This document shows positions 1-11,182 of a stretch of 64,000 bases of DNA, piece by piece. Origin of the DNA: Aplectana chamaeleonis (taxonomy: Eukaryota > Nematoda > Chromadorea > Rhabditida > Cosmocercidae); the NCBI GenBank assembly GCA_029168955.1, contig JAPDOI010000446.1, forward strand, positions 62,001-126,000, given 5' to 3'. A program made the position numbers and the translations under genes. Position 1 is the stretch's first letter; every line of letters starts with the position of its first letter. The notes under the pieces are model-generated. The model ran no database searches. It was not told the origin of the DNA and saw only the letters and a list, made by a program, of their open reading frames with translations.

Positions 1-600
1 GACTCTAAAACCTCTCTGGTGGGTTATTCAGCGCTGATCACGAATCTGGGGTTTATCTGTCAATTTTGGCAAAGTTTTCGACTAGATTCGCTTGATTGCA
101 AGTCGCGACTTTTGAAAATTCCCGAATTGCTACGTCAGATATGGCTCAAATTGTTTTCCTGGGGTTTCTTGGAGTGCCGAACACGAATCTGAGGTCCGCT
201 TATCGATTTCGACAGATTACGGTAGATTACGGGGGCGGTATATGGTAATTTGGTCAAAGCTTCAGATTTGACTCAAAATTTGTATTCGTGGATAATATGG
301 AGTGGTAAAACGAATTTATCGTACATTTGTCGATTTTCGAAATGCGGTTTTGGAAAATGGTTCCCCCCTAAGTGGTGTGTGTGGTGACTACCATAACGTA
401 CAGCAAACCTCACAATTTCGACAAACAGACTCCATGTTCGTGTTGAGCACCCTAGATTTCCTTTGCACACAAGAGTTTTGAGCCCAATCCGGGATTTCTT
501 TTTAAAACACCCTAAAAATTTGTTGGGTACCATTAACTTGCTGCCAGGTTTGAAAAACGCGCATTAGCATTCCGTTTGGAATGGCCAGATGACTAAAAGT
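1..600 (+). repeat. Dispersed repeat R4, copy a
   Basis: This AT-rich non-coding stretch is a diverged relative of 38,320-39,010 on the same strand. Both hold the phrase 'acgaatctggggttta', a block starting 'gacaaacagactcca', and further blocks with 'aaaaacgcgcatta'. Within each copy similar phrases recur at roughly 150-bp spacing (near 40, 180 and 285), so the repeat may be internally tandem. The short open frames here have no recognisable motif and I treat them as chance. Confidence 0.55.
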
Positions 601-685
601 AGTTCCCTTGTGAGGACGTGTTCATACACTCATCCAAAAATAAACCTCTAGCATGGTATGCGATAGGAACTGACAAACGATATGT

Positions 686-846
686 GAAAGGTTGCTATAC
701 ATAGCCTAGCTCCCTCATTTTGAGGCGGCCGAAGTACGGCATATCACGCTTATTATGTCAAAACCTCCTTATCCCTGTTATACTTTGCAGACCAACCGCT
801 GCGCTGCTTGCTCCGCCCGGACTCATCTCAGCAAATTAGGCTTTAT
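686..846 (+). repeat. Short interspersed repeat R1, copy a
   Basis: About 160 bp beginning near 'tagctccctcattttgag' and ending near the 'gctccgcccggactcat' block. Related copies lie at 60,832-60,985 on the same strand and at 21,066-21,232 and 45,757-45,925 on the opposite strand. The copies are roughly 70-80 percent similar by eye. No terminal inverted repeats or tail are evident, so the class is unknown. Confidence 0.6.
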
Positions 847-1079
847 GTGAAACTGTAGTTTCAAAAATAATCCCCGAGGTTGAACTGTCTTTATTAATGA
901 CATAGATGGAAAAGTAGGCAACGGTTCAATGAAGGTTACGACGTTGTGTGTTTAATGTTGATGTCGGTACCAAGTTTCTTAAAATGATTTTTCAACGATG
1001 AAACATCAACAAGGGGCGGATGCGATGAGATGTGTTCACTCATGGACTACCATGAGAGCTCCTGAAGGAACTCCTGATT

Positions 1080-1532
1080 GTAGAGAGTTCGGCTTGTGGG
1101 CTGAAGCCTAGTTCTCGGTCTACGAATAGTGTTCCAACGGCTGCGTACTCTTTCGGAATAGACGACCTACTAGAGAAATTTCATGAGAAATGTTTGTCCC
1201 CACTAGTGCCGTCGAATAAATTGGACCTCATCAGACAAACTGAGCTGTTTGATGTGAGCAACCGAGCTGTCGGTCATGCCCAAACAATTGCTAATTTGAT
1301 TGCACTCTTCAGTGGGTCGTCTATTCCAAAAGAGCACCAACAGCTGCCTTACAAAAAATACAAAGATCTTGTGAATAAGCTTCATGGTGCCTGTGTATGC
1401 TTCATGGTCAATTTATCCATTTGGCTTGATTGTTGTGCTACTATGTTTCGCCTCTTTGGCTTGATGTCTCGGTATTTCGTTTTGTTGTTTGTCTTTTACA
1501 CGGTTCTACCGTGTAATGAAGAAATGAAATGA
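1080..1532 (+). other. Coding-like fragment, unrecognised
   Basis: One reading frame stays open from about 1,080 to the stop at 1,532. The part up to about 1,390 has protein-like composition, with phrases such as DLLEKFHEKCLSPLVPSNK and KEHQQLPYKKYKDLVNKL. After that the composition becomes low-quality (Cys/Phe-rich), suggesting the real coding match ends near 1,390. No start codon, splice site or family is recognised. It could be an exon of a host gene, a transposon remnant or chance. Confidence 0.25.
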
Positions 1533-1938
1533 AAGAAAGAAATTCGTAGCTGTGCATTCCCATTGAGAATGTCATATCTCCACAACATTTGTACCTTTGT
1601 CATATTCCACCCTAAAATTTCTGCTTCCATCGTTTTTACACCCTCTAAGGAACATACGTCAACGCAAAACATTGTTTTCCGATAGGTTTTCACCACCGCA
1701 TTGCGGCGAAACGCATTTTTAAAGGTCGCCGTCGTTTATGGTGTGTCGTCTGCAGTGGCACACGCGAAACACCATAATTGACGTCGGATGTCAGGCGTAG
1801 ATTTAGCCGCGTGTAAAACCCTGGTAGGTGTTATGAGGGGTGTACGTGAGTATATTTTCATAAATCGTAAAACGCAATTACGGTGAAACCACTCGTAAGT
1901 CGTAAACCGTAAATCATGAACAGCAAACAGGGTGCTAC

Positions 1939-2323
1939 TTGAAATATCTTAAAAATATGATTTGGCGTAAAATAGCCTGGAAAATAAAAAATCTAGGAAA
2001 TGAAGTGACATTACCAAAAATGTGATTTGGTGGTCGATCATTTCACAAGCTTCTCCGTTAAAATTATCAAAACGAAATCAAGCACGATATGGAGTGGAAC
2101 GTTGCGTTCACCTAGCTTGACCTATTCTGATTCCCTTATTACAGCTTTCAAAAATGGCTTAATGTTTCCGTTGCGCGCTTGATTTTGTTTTGATAAGTTT
2201 AACGGAGAAGCTTGTGAAATGATCGACCACCAAATCACATTTTTGGTAATGTCACTTCATTTCCTAGATTTTTTATTTTCCAGGCTATTTTACGCCAAAT
2301 CATATTTTTAAGATATTTCAAGA
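1939..2323. repeat. Fold-back element P1
   Basis: A long imperfect palindrome. The left arm (about 1,939-2,095) starts 'cttgaaatatcttaaaaat' and its reverse complement ends the right arm near 2,323. The arms also share the 'tgatttggtggtcgatcat' block. The centre is about 70 bp. It is homologous to the larger fold-back P2 (39,347-39,904); P1's left arm appears truncated because the outer arm found in P2 is missing on that side. Confidence 0.7.
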
Positions 2324-2770
2324 CATTTTTGAAACTTTTTTTTATCATTACCAAATCGTTACTTCTGCCAGGAAGCTAAATTTTCAGAAATTTCACATAT
2401 TTTTCCCGAAGGTTCCCTTTCCGACTTCAATTTCGCTCAACGATTTCCATTTCGAAATGATGAAACATCTAACAGGCGATTTAGTCGTATGAGTGCAACT
2501 TCTGAAACTTGTGACGCACAACCATAAAAAAAACCCACTCATCGCCGTCAACAATCACCACTCCTAGCCGCATTTTGTGCAAAAAGCGCGAAAATCGATA
2601 ATATTGATTATCGATCGATGACGTGTCAAGAGTACGGATTCGGACAAGTTCAGTACTTATCTCCGACGACCTGTGTTGGTTGGCTGCAATTCACTCTCAC
2701 ACCCCGGTCTCCACAGCCGTAGCAGAAAAAAGCAGTTTTCGTGCTCCACGGCTAATTTAGTATATAAACC
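2323..2770 (+). repeat. Dispersed repeat R3, copy a
   Basis: Non-coding sequence found in inverse orientation at 39,020-39,346 and, in part, at 37,953-38,180. Landmarks are 'ttacttctgccaggaagcta', 'gtgacgcacaaccataaaa' and a self-complementary ATCGATAATATTGATTATCG block near 2,595-2,620. It ends at a TATATAAA-like run just before element X1. Confidence 0.6.
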
Positions 2771-2786
2771 CGTCTTCGGTCACTTA

Positions 2787-5117
2787 CTCAGATAGTCGGT
2801 GGTACTCGGACGCCGCCGATGCGGAGCTCGGATGCTCCCACAGCGACGTCTGGCCTGGAGGACGGGCGCTCACCGGCCACAGAACCTTCTCGGACGCCGA
2901 CCTCTACCAAATTTTGGCCGTGAGCGCCCCTTCACGCCGCCAGTGCCCGGACGCATTCCATCCTCCTATTTAGGGTCATATAAACCTAATAATCGTTTCT
3001 TTCGTACTAATACGCAGTCATAATGTACTCCCAACTAAATAGTGATCATAACCTCCATTTCACTGTTACTAGCAGTTTCCAGTGTCACTGTTATAGAAGC
3101 GGTGCGGTTTTGATATAAAATTTCTTTTCGTGTCTGAACTTTTGAGAAAACCGCTTCGCCCTAAAGAATTTGATTTATATGACTGCGAGTAGCGGGAAAT
3201 GAAGGATATGTCACATTAAATTCCGTCAAACGATCAATTACCAAGTTTATTAGCATCCTATTAACGATAAACAACTAACAATAAAGTATCGACTATGATT
3301 TTCACTTTATTACTGAAAGCAAGCAGCAAATAGAAATAATTCAATTGAACTGAAACAGTCAATTGGCGAAGACGTTCATGCACAGAAATCGTATCGAAAG
3401 CGCCTACACAGGACCGTTTAATTCATCCTCCTCTTATGTAGAAATAGCATGGATACGATTCGATAACAAACAAATAAGCACTAAATTCTCTTCAACAAAT
3501 ATTCTAGAATCATTAAAGTCGAAAATATCGAACTCTCACGAGAATGAAATTTTTTCAAAATTTCAAATAGTCTTCAACAAAATAATAAACACGCATCACG
3601 ATCAAAAGTATTGATATGGATTGCACCGGTCATGGGAGATTAGACAAGACATGAAAAAACACAAGATAAGGCACAAACACATTTTAAAGTTCCAGCAGGA
3701 GATCAGAACAATTAGACAAGACATGAAAAACACATGTTATTGCGCAAACACATTTTGAAGTCCCAGCAGGAGATCAGAACAATAAAGTAACACGTAGCAG
3801 AAAACAATTAAAGAGCACTAAATAACAACAGCAGGACACATTGCATCCTTTAAAAAACCCAAAACATTCACAGCTCGGATAGACTTAAGCTCTCACCGTC
3901 CGCCGCAGCGTCGTTGTAAAACGAGTTGTCTTCGTTGACATCTGCGAATGTATCGAAACGGTATACATCTGCGGCTCCATCTCCACTGCAATTTTCCATC
4001 ACCATCGACTGATTCTCCGACGAACTTGAGCGGTCCTCCACTCCACGTTGGATATCCTTAGTCCCGTGGCGCTGAAAAATGCAAGATTTCATGACTGTTT
4101 TATGGAGAGGCTAGCTTTTGAAGAACACCAGAATCTAGGTTTATCCACATACCGCGTTAGGAATGAATACGATGGGAAAAGGGCACGTCTATCTGTTTTC
4201 GCGATTTTTTTTGGTCCCTGCTGCTTCCCATCGTCGAGTGAAAACTTGGTATTCACTAAAATCAACCCTTTTAATGGTATGACAAAATTTTCGCTTGTTT
4301 TCACGGGTTTCACCGTGGTGGGTCTGGGCCCTGGATGAGCGGAATTCTAGGTTTCCGCACGTATGCAGGTGTGAAAACTGGAAAAAAGGTACTGAATCGT
4401 TTCAATATGCAGAAATAATATATTTCATATCAAGTATCTCATTTCAACAGTTTGTTCCTGTTTCCGCACGCATCATGTGCGGAAACTATAGAAGAAACTA
4501 TAGAAAGTACTCAAATACAAAGCACAGTGATGAAATGAAAAAAGGCTCACCGGCAAAAAATTAATCTCTACTCAAGACAAGCAACAAACTTTAGTACCAC
4601 CTGGATTGAGGAAATAATGACATTCTGATATATCCACTGACCGCTAATGATTCCCTCAAATCGTTGAGTTTTTCCACAAAAAAATTCTAATGTTTAAAAT
4701 TTCCTTCAAGTTTCATGGCAAATCATAAGCACGAAGTATTTCACCTCTTCTAGCGAGATTTTCACAATTTCTTTAATGCTAAACCTTAAACTTTTTGTAG
4801 TAAAGCAAAACTGTTACAAATTCATGGATGGATGAAAAGTGATCCGAGGATGAAAAGTGGAGAGACATTAATAGATGCGGTAAATGGTAAATTTTTTGCG
4901 GGAAATTTAAATGCGGGAAACGACGCCGAAAATGGCAACATTGCGCCCGCATGTTGCGTAATGGCGCACACACAGTGTGGGCGGCGTCCGGGAAAATCAA
5001 CATAGCCGTCTCGTTAGGGGAGCTACCGGTCTGCGTATCTTATCCCGCTCACTCCAGGGTGCGCTCGCCGGAAACGACGACTAGAAGTCGGCGTCCGAGT
5101 ACCACCGACTGTCTGAG
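2787..5117. mobile_element. TIR element X1 (CTCAGAYA termini)
   Basis: The element starts CTCAGATAGTCGGTGGTACT and the reverse complement of its end starts CTCAGACAGTCGGTGGTACT. The inverted match continues through 'CGGACGCCG', about 29 bp with one mismatch. It is flanked by TA on both sides (2,785-2,786 and 5,118-5,119). The terminal octamer and dinucleotide TSD match X2 and X3. Inside there is no recognisable transposase. A minus-strand frame ending at 3,868 is acidic and Ser-rich and could be a degraded exon, but I assign no function. Probably non-autonomous; superfamily unknown. Confidence 0.6.
3640..3785 (+). repeat. Two-copy tandem repeat, about 73 bp
   Basis: Two adjacent copies of a unit beginning 'attagacaagacatgaaaaa' and ending 'ccagcaggagatcagaaca'. 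They lie in the non-coding interior of X1 and differ at only a few positions. Confidence 0.75.
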
Positions 5118-5119
5118 TA

Positions 5120-6578
5120 CCACCCCGCGGCGGCGCGACGGCCTCTCTTTCGTGCGATGAGTGCAGCGGCAGAGAAAGAGAGTCAGCGCGCAGAGACGGA
5201 GAGTGGTCAGCGGCCCGGCTGCCGAACAAGCCCGCCGCCAGCCGCTCCTCTGTGTGATGGGTACAATACAAGGATGAGACAGCGACTTTGACGGAGAATT
5301 TCGTAATTATTTTGAATATCACGTGACCACTTGAGATCATTCTGTTCTCCTGGTTAGGTGGATACACTGGCCGGTACTTCGCATCGTTTTTGAAATTCTT
5401 GAATGAATTCTTGAATTTTCTTGAAGCAAGTGTTCTAAAATGTCCCTAGAAGAGGAGTAACTTTTAGAAAACACTATGTTGGTCGAATGGCTTAGTTATT
5501 CTGAGTTTCGGTCTACAGAGAAGAGATCCCGATGTTCCTTTCTACTTGGGAGTTTACACCGTCTCCCGGAAGGTATTTTAGATAGTTCCTCCCCTCGTAG
5601 CGTGACTAAAAACCTCTCTTCCACACATTTCGAAGATTCGAATCGATTTATTCATTCAGATAGTGATACGGTCGTTTTGATCGATTGAATTGACAACATT
5701 TACATTTTATTTAAGTATTCATTCCATGAAGCTAACGCTTATATCTTCAACGTGAAGCGAGACTCTCACGCTAAAAAAAATTAGCCATGTGCCAAAAATG
5801 TGTATGTAAAATAGTAAATATCTGAAAATTTCATTTTTATTTGCAAAATGAAATAATATTAGATACGAATTCTTTCGGCGTTTATTTTCAAGCAACTAAT
5901 ATCCATAGGAACTAGGTTGCTCCCCGCTGAGAAGATTTTAGTCGTTTAAAATCATCGGTCAATATAGTTTTATGCTTATTTATTCTGACTTTTTTAAATC
6001 TCCATTGTATCCCAATTTTTTTTGTTTGGGGTCCTTCCATGTAATATAATCGTATTCCAATAGCTCTTCAAACCGAAATCTCAAAGGAATCTCACCCCCC
6101 CCCTCCTCCTCGTTTAAACTATCACGGGATGTTAATTTATATCTGTTCATTAAAGGAATGTCTCTCTGGTTCATGCGAAATTACATAATTAGAGGGAAAA
6201 AATCCGAAAAGGGAAAATAAGAGAAAAATAATGGGATAAAAAAAGAAGGGATGAGGAGAAAGAAGGTTGACGAAAGAGATGGAAAACTGAAAGAAAGAAA
6301 AAGATGAGGAAAAACGACTGAAATAAAAGAAGAAAAGAGGAAGAAGATGAAGGGTTTGAATGAAAGGATGAGTAACGGAAAGGAGATGTTGAAGAAAATG
6401 AAGGAGAACGAAAAAAAGAAAATGTGGAGAAAGAAAGGAAGCGGGGGAAGGAAAATATGAAGAAGAAGAAGAAGTGATTCAAGGATCTGATGACGATGTC
6501 AAAACAGAAAAAGTTTGGTCTAAATTAAAGCAACTCTAGTATGTGGGTATAAATCCAAACCAGTATTCACAGTACATA
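5120..6578. other. No gene recognised
   Basis: I see no supportable gene here. The first 150 bp is GC-rich; the rest is AT-rich. The stretch ends with a purine-rich block at 6,189-6,480, where the plus strand is nearly all A and G. Minus-strand open frames there encode Ser/Phe low-complexity peptides and reflect base composition only. Confidence 0.5.
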
Positions 6579-6850
6579 CTGTGCTTATCTAGGCCAAATA
6601 CCGGTCCGCAATTGCGTCTCGACACGCTTTGCTGCTGCACGAGTCATTCGGGTTTCCGACTCCAAAGCCGACTCGATGTGGCTTTTTATATAATTTTCTC
6701 CGATTCGTCTTAGTTTCCGGTCTCCAAAACCCACCTAGAGTCAGCAGATAGGCGGCTGCGGCGCTGGAAGCTCTTCTGACATGGGAGCGTGCGGCCGCAA
6801 AGTGTGTCGAGACGCAATTGCGGACCGGAATTTGGCTCAGATAAGCACAG
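6579..6850. mobile_element. Mariner-type MITE (TA-flanked)
   Basis: A 272-bp non-coding element with imperfect TIRs of about 55 bp that start CTGTGCTTATCT and include CGGTCCGCAATTGCGTCTCG at both ends. TA lies directly outside each end (6,577-6,578 and 6,851-6,852), as expected for Tc1/mariner-derived MITEs. Its interior has no coding signal. Confidence 0.75.
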
Positions 6851-6852
6851 TA

Positions 6853-8171
6853 AATGGAGATAGCATTTGACTTCAATGGGTTGAAGCAAGGTTAGAACTT
6901 GATGAACACTCAGGTTCAACAAAAGTTTCTTCTTCATCTTCAACCTTATTTGATAATGAAGAATAGAATTCTTCTTCTATTTTTTTCTTCGTCTTTATCC
7001 ATTATTTAATAAATTCAATTTCTTTTCCCTCCTGTCTCTTGTTGCTTTTTCTTCTTTTTTCGTGTCATCATTTTCTTCTTTCTTTCTTTCTTTCTTTATT
7101 TCTTTCTTCCTTCCTTCCTTCCTTCCTTCCTTCCTTCTAGTGTTCTTTCCTTCACTTTCATCTCGTTACTTCCTCTTACACTTCTCTGCTCCGTCATCAT
7201 CTTTTTTCTCCGTCTTCTTCCTATTCTTCTATTCGACTTCCTTGTAGTCTTCTTTTCCTCATCTCCGTTTTTTTCTTCTTCACTTCTTTTTTTCTTCGTA
7301 TTTACCCCTTTCATCCTCTCTCCGTCATTTCACTTAATTTTTTTTCGTTTTTCCTCTTTTTCCGACTTATCTTTCTCTCTACTGCATCTTTTTTTTTGCT
7401 TTCAACTTCTTTATCGTGTCTACTCCTTTTCTCTATCTTTCATTCTTTTCCTCTCTTCCAAGGCTCTCTTTTTTGTTTCCCCTCTCTTTCCTATGACTTC
7501 TTCATATTTTCTTTATCCCTTCGTTCTTGACTTTGAATGTTAAATTATATCTGGATCATGAAACTGAAAAAAATCCTCTATACTGTCACCTAAAAGTAAG
7601 TGAAATGAATGAGCTAGAGAAAAGAAAATCGAAAAAAGGACAAACATAACAAGTAAAAGGAAAAAGAAAAATCAGGAAGAAGAACAGAAAAAAAGGGAAG
7701 ACGAAGAAGAATGCGAAGAAAAACCAACAATGAAAAAATGTGTAGGGAGGAGACAACCAGCAAAACAGTGAACAGAGAGATGAAAAGAGCGGCGAAGAAT
7801 AAAAAATAAATGAAATGGAACGATGGTGCCTTAGAAGTAGTGTCAGTGTGAATGCGGAAGCCTTTTACGTAAACGGCTCTTATCGGGAGTCTTTCATCAT
7901 TACAGGCACTGAATCCATGTACATAATTTGCAGTTCACGAATAAAATTTTGAAAAACCGCATTCATCATTCGCGTTCATATTTTGCATAATAAAAAGTTG
8001 ACCATTGGACACCTTCAGTCGAATAATTTAATAAATCTAATAGGAGGGGAATAGCTAGGTGGTTACCGGCTTCTCTGCAGGTGGCCAGTGTACAATCATT
8101 CCGGCAAATTCCGGATATCCTCGGAACCGTCTTATTTGTATCCAGGAAAGCATTTACAAATGCGTTTGAGT
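6853..8171. repeat. Pyrimidine/purine tracts, no gene
   Basis: Between about 6,990 and 7,520 the plus strand is strongly pyrimidine-rich, including (tttc)n and (ttcc)n runs at 7,078-7,138. From about 7,600 to 7,830 it is strongly purine-rich. No gene is supported; open frames are Ser/Phe or Lys/Glu low-complexity artefacts. From 7,831 to 8,171 I see nothing recognisable except the left TSD of RTE B1 at 8,172-8,182. Confidence 0.6.
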
Positions 8172-8429
8172 AACAATAGGACTTGACTTACTTTGACTTA
8201 ATCGGTTGGCTTTCGCCTGACGCGGTCATTCCGCATCTTCACCGAGGTGTGCCGTCCTAGTAGTCAGCCGTGTCCATTTTTCACGGTCTTCAGCCACAAT
8301 TTGAACACATTCCATCCAGCTGTCACTATTCCATTTCCTGCGAAACGAAACATCGCGCCTGAACTGTCTTTCGATGCCGAGTGACTTCAAATCCTCTTCT
8401 TCTTCTTTGCAGCCACATAGAGGGTTTTG

Positions 8430-9397
8430 TCATAGGCGGAGGAACTGGGCGACCAGTAGTGGATTCGTCCATAGGTCCATTGGTGTCAGCGTGGTAGGTC
8501 TCTCCGGACAGTTGAATAAATGTGCGGTATCATGGCCGACGATACCGCAGTCCGGGCACACATCAGATTTGCTGCTGTCAATCTTGCTGACATAAGACAT
8601 TAGCATTGTAGAGTGACCACAGCGTAATGATGCGAGCGTGCATCTCGCCCTTCTTCCGAGTTGAGACTCTGAGGTGCAGACGGGGGGCGGTATATCTCCT
8701 AGTATAGGATTTATGGCCACCTTCACAAGATGACACCATACGAACTTGGTGTGCTCCTCGCGCAAAAGACGGAGTCGTTCTTGCTGTGAGTCGTGCCATC
8801 TTTGCAAATTGACTTTGTTTGGAGCATCGGCGAATGGCTTTCTTATACTTCTCTCTCTCACGGGGTTTAGCACTCTCCACGACGGGTGATTTGGTTGCTT
8901 TATAATGTTAATGCGGAATTGCTGGGCCTGGAGCTGACAGTGCTCCTTCACTGGTAATAGACGGGTCTCAGCATGCAGGTGCTCGATTGGGGAACTCCTT
9001 GCACATCCGGTGGCGATACGGAGAGCAGCATTTTGTACTCGTTGCATCTTTGTCCAGGAGGATTCTGAAACGAGAACTGCTGCCAAACCGGTGCGGCGTA
9101 CTCCAGGGCGGGCTGCAGAATTGCCTTATACGTTGTGAGTATAGTCTCCTTGCTGCTACCCCATGAAGTGCCGCCCAGGGCCCTGAGAACGTTGAGCTTA
9201 GCTTTAACGACTGCCTGCTTCTGCTCGGTATTCTTATGAAACTTGAGTGACGGATCGAGCACAAGACCGAGCAGCTTTGGAAAGCGAGCAGCAGGCAAAC
9301 GGTCTCCATCCCACACGACATCCGGATGAGCGCTGTGCTCGGATGGGTCCGTCGTGAGAACGGACACTGACGACTTGGCTGCAGAGATACTTAGCAT
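8430..9397 (-). pseudogene. LINE A1 RT C-terminus and zinc motif
   Basis: This is the 3' third of the A1 polyprotein, read in two frames. The upstream part (8,948-9,397) has the RT thumb-like region with AAKSSVSV, KLLGLVLDPSLKFHKNTEQK and LEYAAPVW. The downstream part (8,430-9,086) carries a connection region and ends with CPDCGIVGHDTAHLFNC, a CCHC arrangement typical of the C-termini of Ingi/jockey/I-like LINE proteins. The frame changes near 9,080. No RNase H or separate domain follows. Confidence 0.8.
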
Positions 9398-10164
9398 CTT
9401 GCGGTCGAAAAGCTCTTCAGTGTGATCAGGTACTCGTTGATCTTATTGGCGGCCACCTGTAAGTCCCGATCTTGACACATGATTGTTATGTCATCGGCAT
9501 ACGCGACGACCTTGATGTCCTGTGGAGGCTCAGGCATATCTTCGAGGTACAGATTGAAGAGGGCTGGCGATAGAACTCCGCCCTGAGGGACTCCAGCTGC
9601 CATAGGAATACTGTTGGAGACATGGTTCTGAAACATGACTCTTGCCCGCCGACCTTTAATAAAGGCCGATATCCAGCGCTTCTGCCAAGATGGTATTGAC
9701 GACTCCAGAATGTTGCTTGACAGGACTCCAAGGTTAACCGTATCAAATGCCTTGGTGAGATCCAACGCAACAGCTACAGTTCTCAATGGCTTGTTAAAGT
9801 TGAACCCGTCGATAGCATAGCTGGTAATTTCTAGCAACGCCGTAGTTGTGGAATGTAGCCTCCTGAACCCATGTTGAAACAACTGCTTCTCGTTGTGCTC
9901 CGCTAGATCCTTGACAATGAGCTTTTCGGCCACCTTGGCGAAAGGTGACATCAAGCTAATGGGACGATATCCCTTTACTGATGACTGAGGTTTGCCAGGC
10001 TTGGGCAACTGGATGACGTTGGCTGTCTTCCAGTTTTGCGGAATAGTGCAAGAGCTAAACGAAGTGTTAATCATATCAACGATGAGCGGAAGGATCTCAG
10101 TCGGGAGTTTCTTCAGTACAGCAGGACAAATGCCGTCCGGACCGACAGCTTTGGAGTTCCGCAT
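9391..10164 (-). pseudogene. LINE A1 reverse transcriptase core
   Basis: RT fingers and palm of A1. In order: NSKAVGPDGI, the GYRPISLMSPFAKVAEKLI block, motif A ALDLTKAFDTVN with catalytic Asp, GVPQGGVLSPALFNLYLED (motif B), and YADD in VVAYADDITIM (motif C). The catalytic Asp residues are intact. The frame ends near 9,391 because a run of A residues is one base shorter than in A3, so this copy cannot make the full protein from one frame. Confidence 0.88.
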
Positions 10165-11182
10165 GTCGCTTTATAATCTTCTCTACTTGCGCCACAGTGA
10201 ACGCATCGGCCGTGCTCATGAGCGGGAGGCGGCACAGCTCTCTTACTGTCACTCTATTTTGCGGACCTCGCCTTGTACTCGTGACAAAGAAACTTTTACC
10301 GAGAGAGTAGGCGGCTTCCTTTCCTGACTTGAAAACGTTATTACCGAACTCAATAGTGGAGATGGTGGCTGGCGAGCTCTTTCCGATAGTTTCCGAAGAA
10401 CCTTCCAAGTAGCTCCACTGTCCGTCTTGAAATTCAACTGTTCTGTGAATTTTTCCCACTGTTCTTTCTTGTGCTGGTCGAGATCTTTCTGATCTCACCA
10501 TCCAGCTGAGCGACGACAGGGTCTAGATGGTCAGCTGCTCTTCTGGCATCTCTAGTCCTGATTTTCTCAAGAATTTCTCTGGTTACGTTTGGATAGAACG
10601 TCTTAACTCGGCCAACAGGGATAGCCGCCTTCATGGCCCTGCGAATTGCATCAGATAAGTGATGCTCCTTCTGGTGCACATTGCCATTCCACGGGTAATC
10701 AGCCGCCAGGCGTAGCGCAACCTCACTGAACAGGCACCAGTCTGCTTTGGCCTAAATTGAGATAAGAACGTTGACGAACACCAGAATAAGGAGCAAGAGA
10801 ATTTGAGAGATCGATGTGCACAAAGACGGAACATGATCACTAGACAATGTTGTTGAGGTAGACCATGAGCAAGCGTTGGAAAGGTTGGACGAGATAAGAG
10901 TTATGTCTGGGCTAGAAGATCGGCCGTTGGCAGGGAGACGAGTGGGCTGATCATCGTTTAAGATGACCAGGTCGCACTCCTCAGCCCATTCTTCGACTTC
11001 TTCTCCTCTAGCATCAGCACCAAGGGACGAGCAGAAGGTGTGGGCATTGAAGTCGCTCGCGAAAACAACTGATTATGAGAGGGAATAATCGCTGAGTTGT
11101 TTGAGAAGAGGAATGGGATTGTAGGAGGAGGGGCATGAGGTGGTAGGGGAATATATATTTGTTGAAAAGAGAAAGGGGTGTT

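Noticed and set aside
2799..3023. Arg/Pro-rich open frame next to a TATATAAA box as a small gene
   Set aside because: It starts within the TIR of X1 and is explained by the GC-rich terminus; no conserved motif is visible.
7062..7314. Ser/Phe-rich and Lys/Glu/Arg-rich open frames
   Set aside because: They come from pyrimidine/purine low-complexity DNA; the composition explains the lack of stops.
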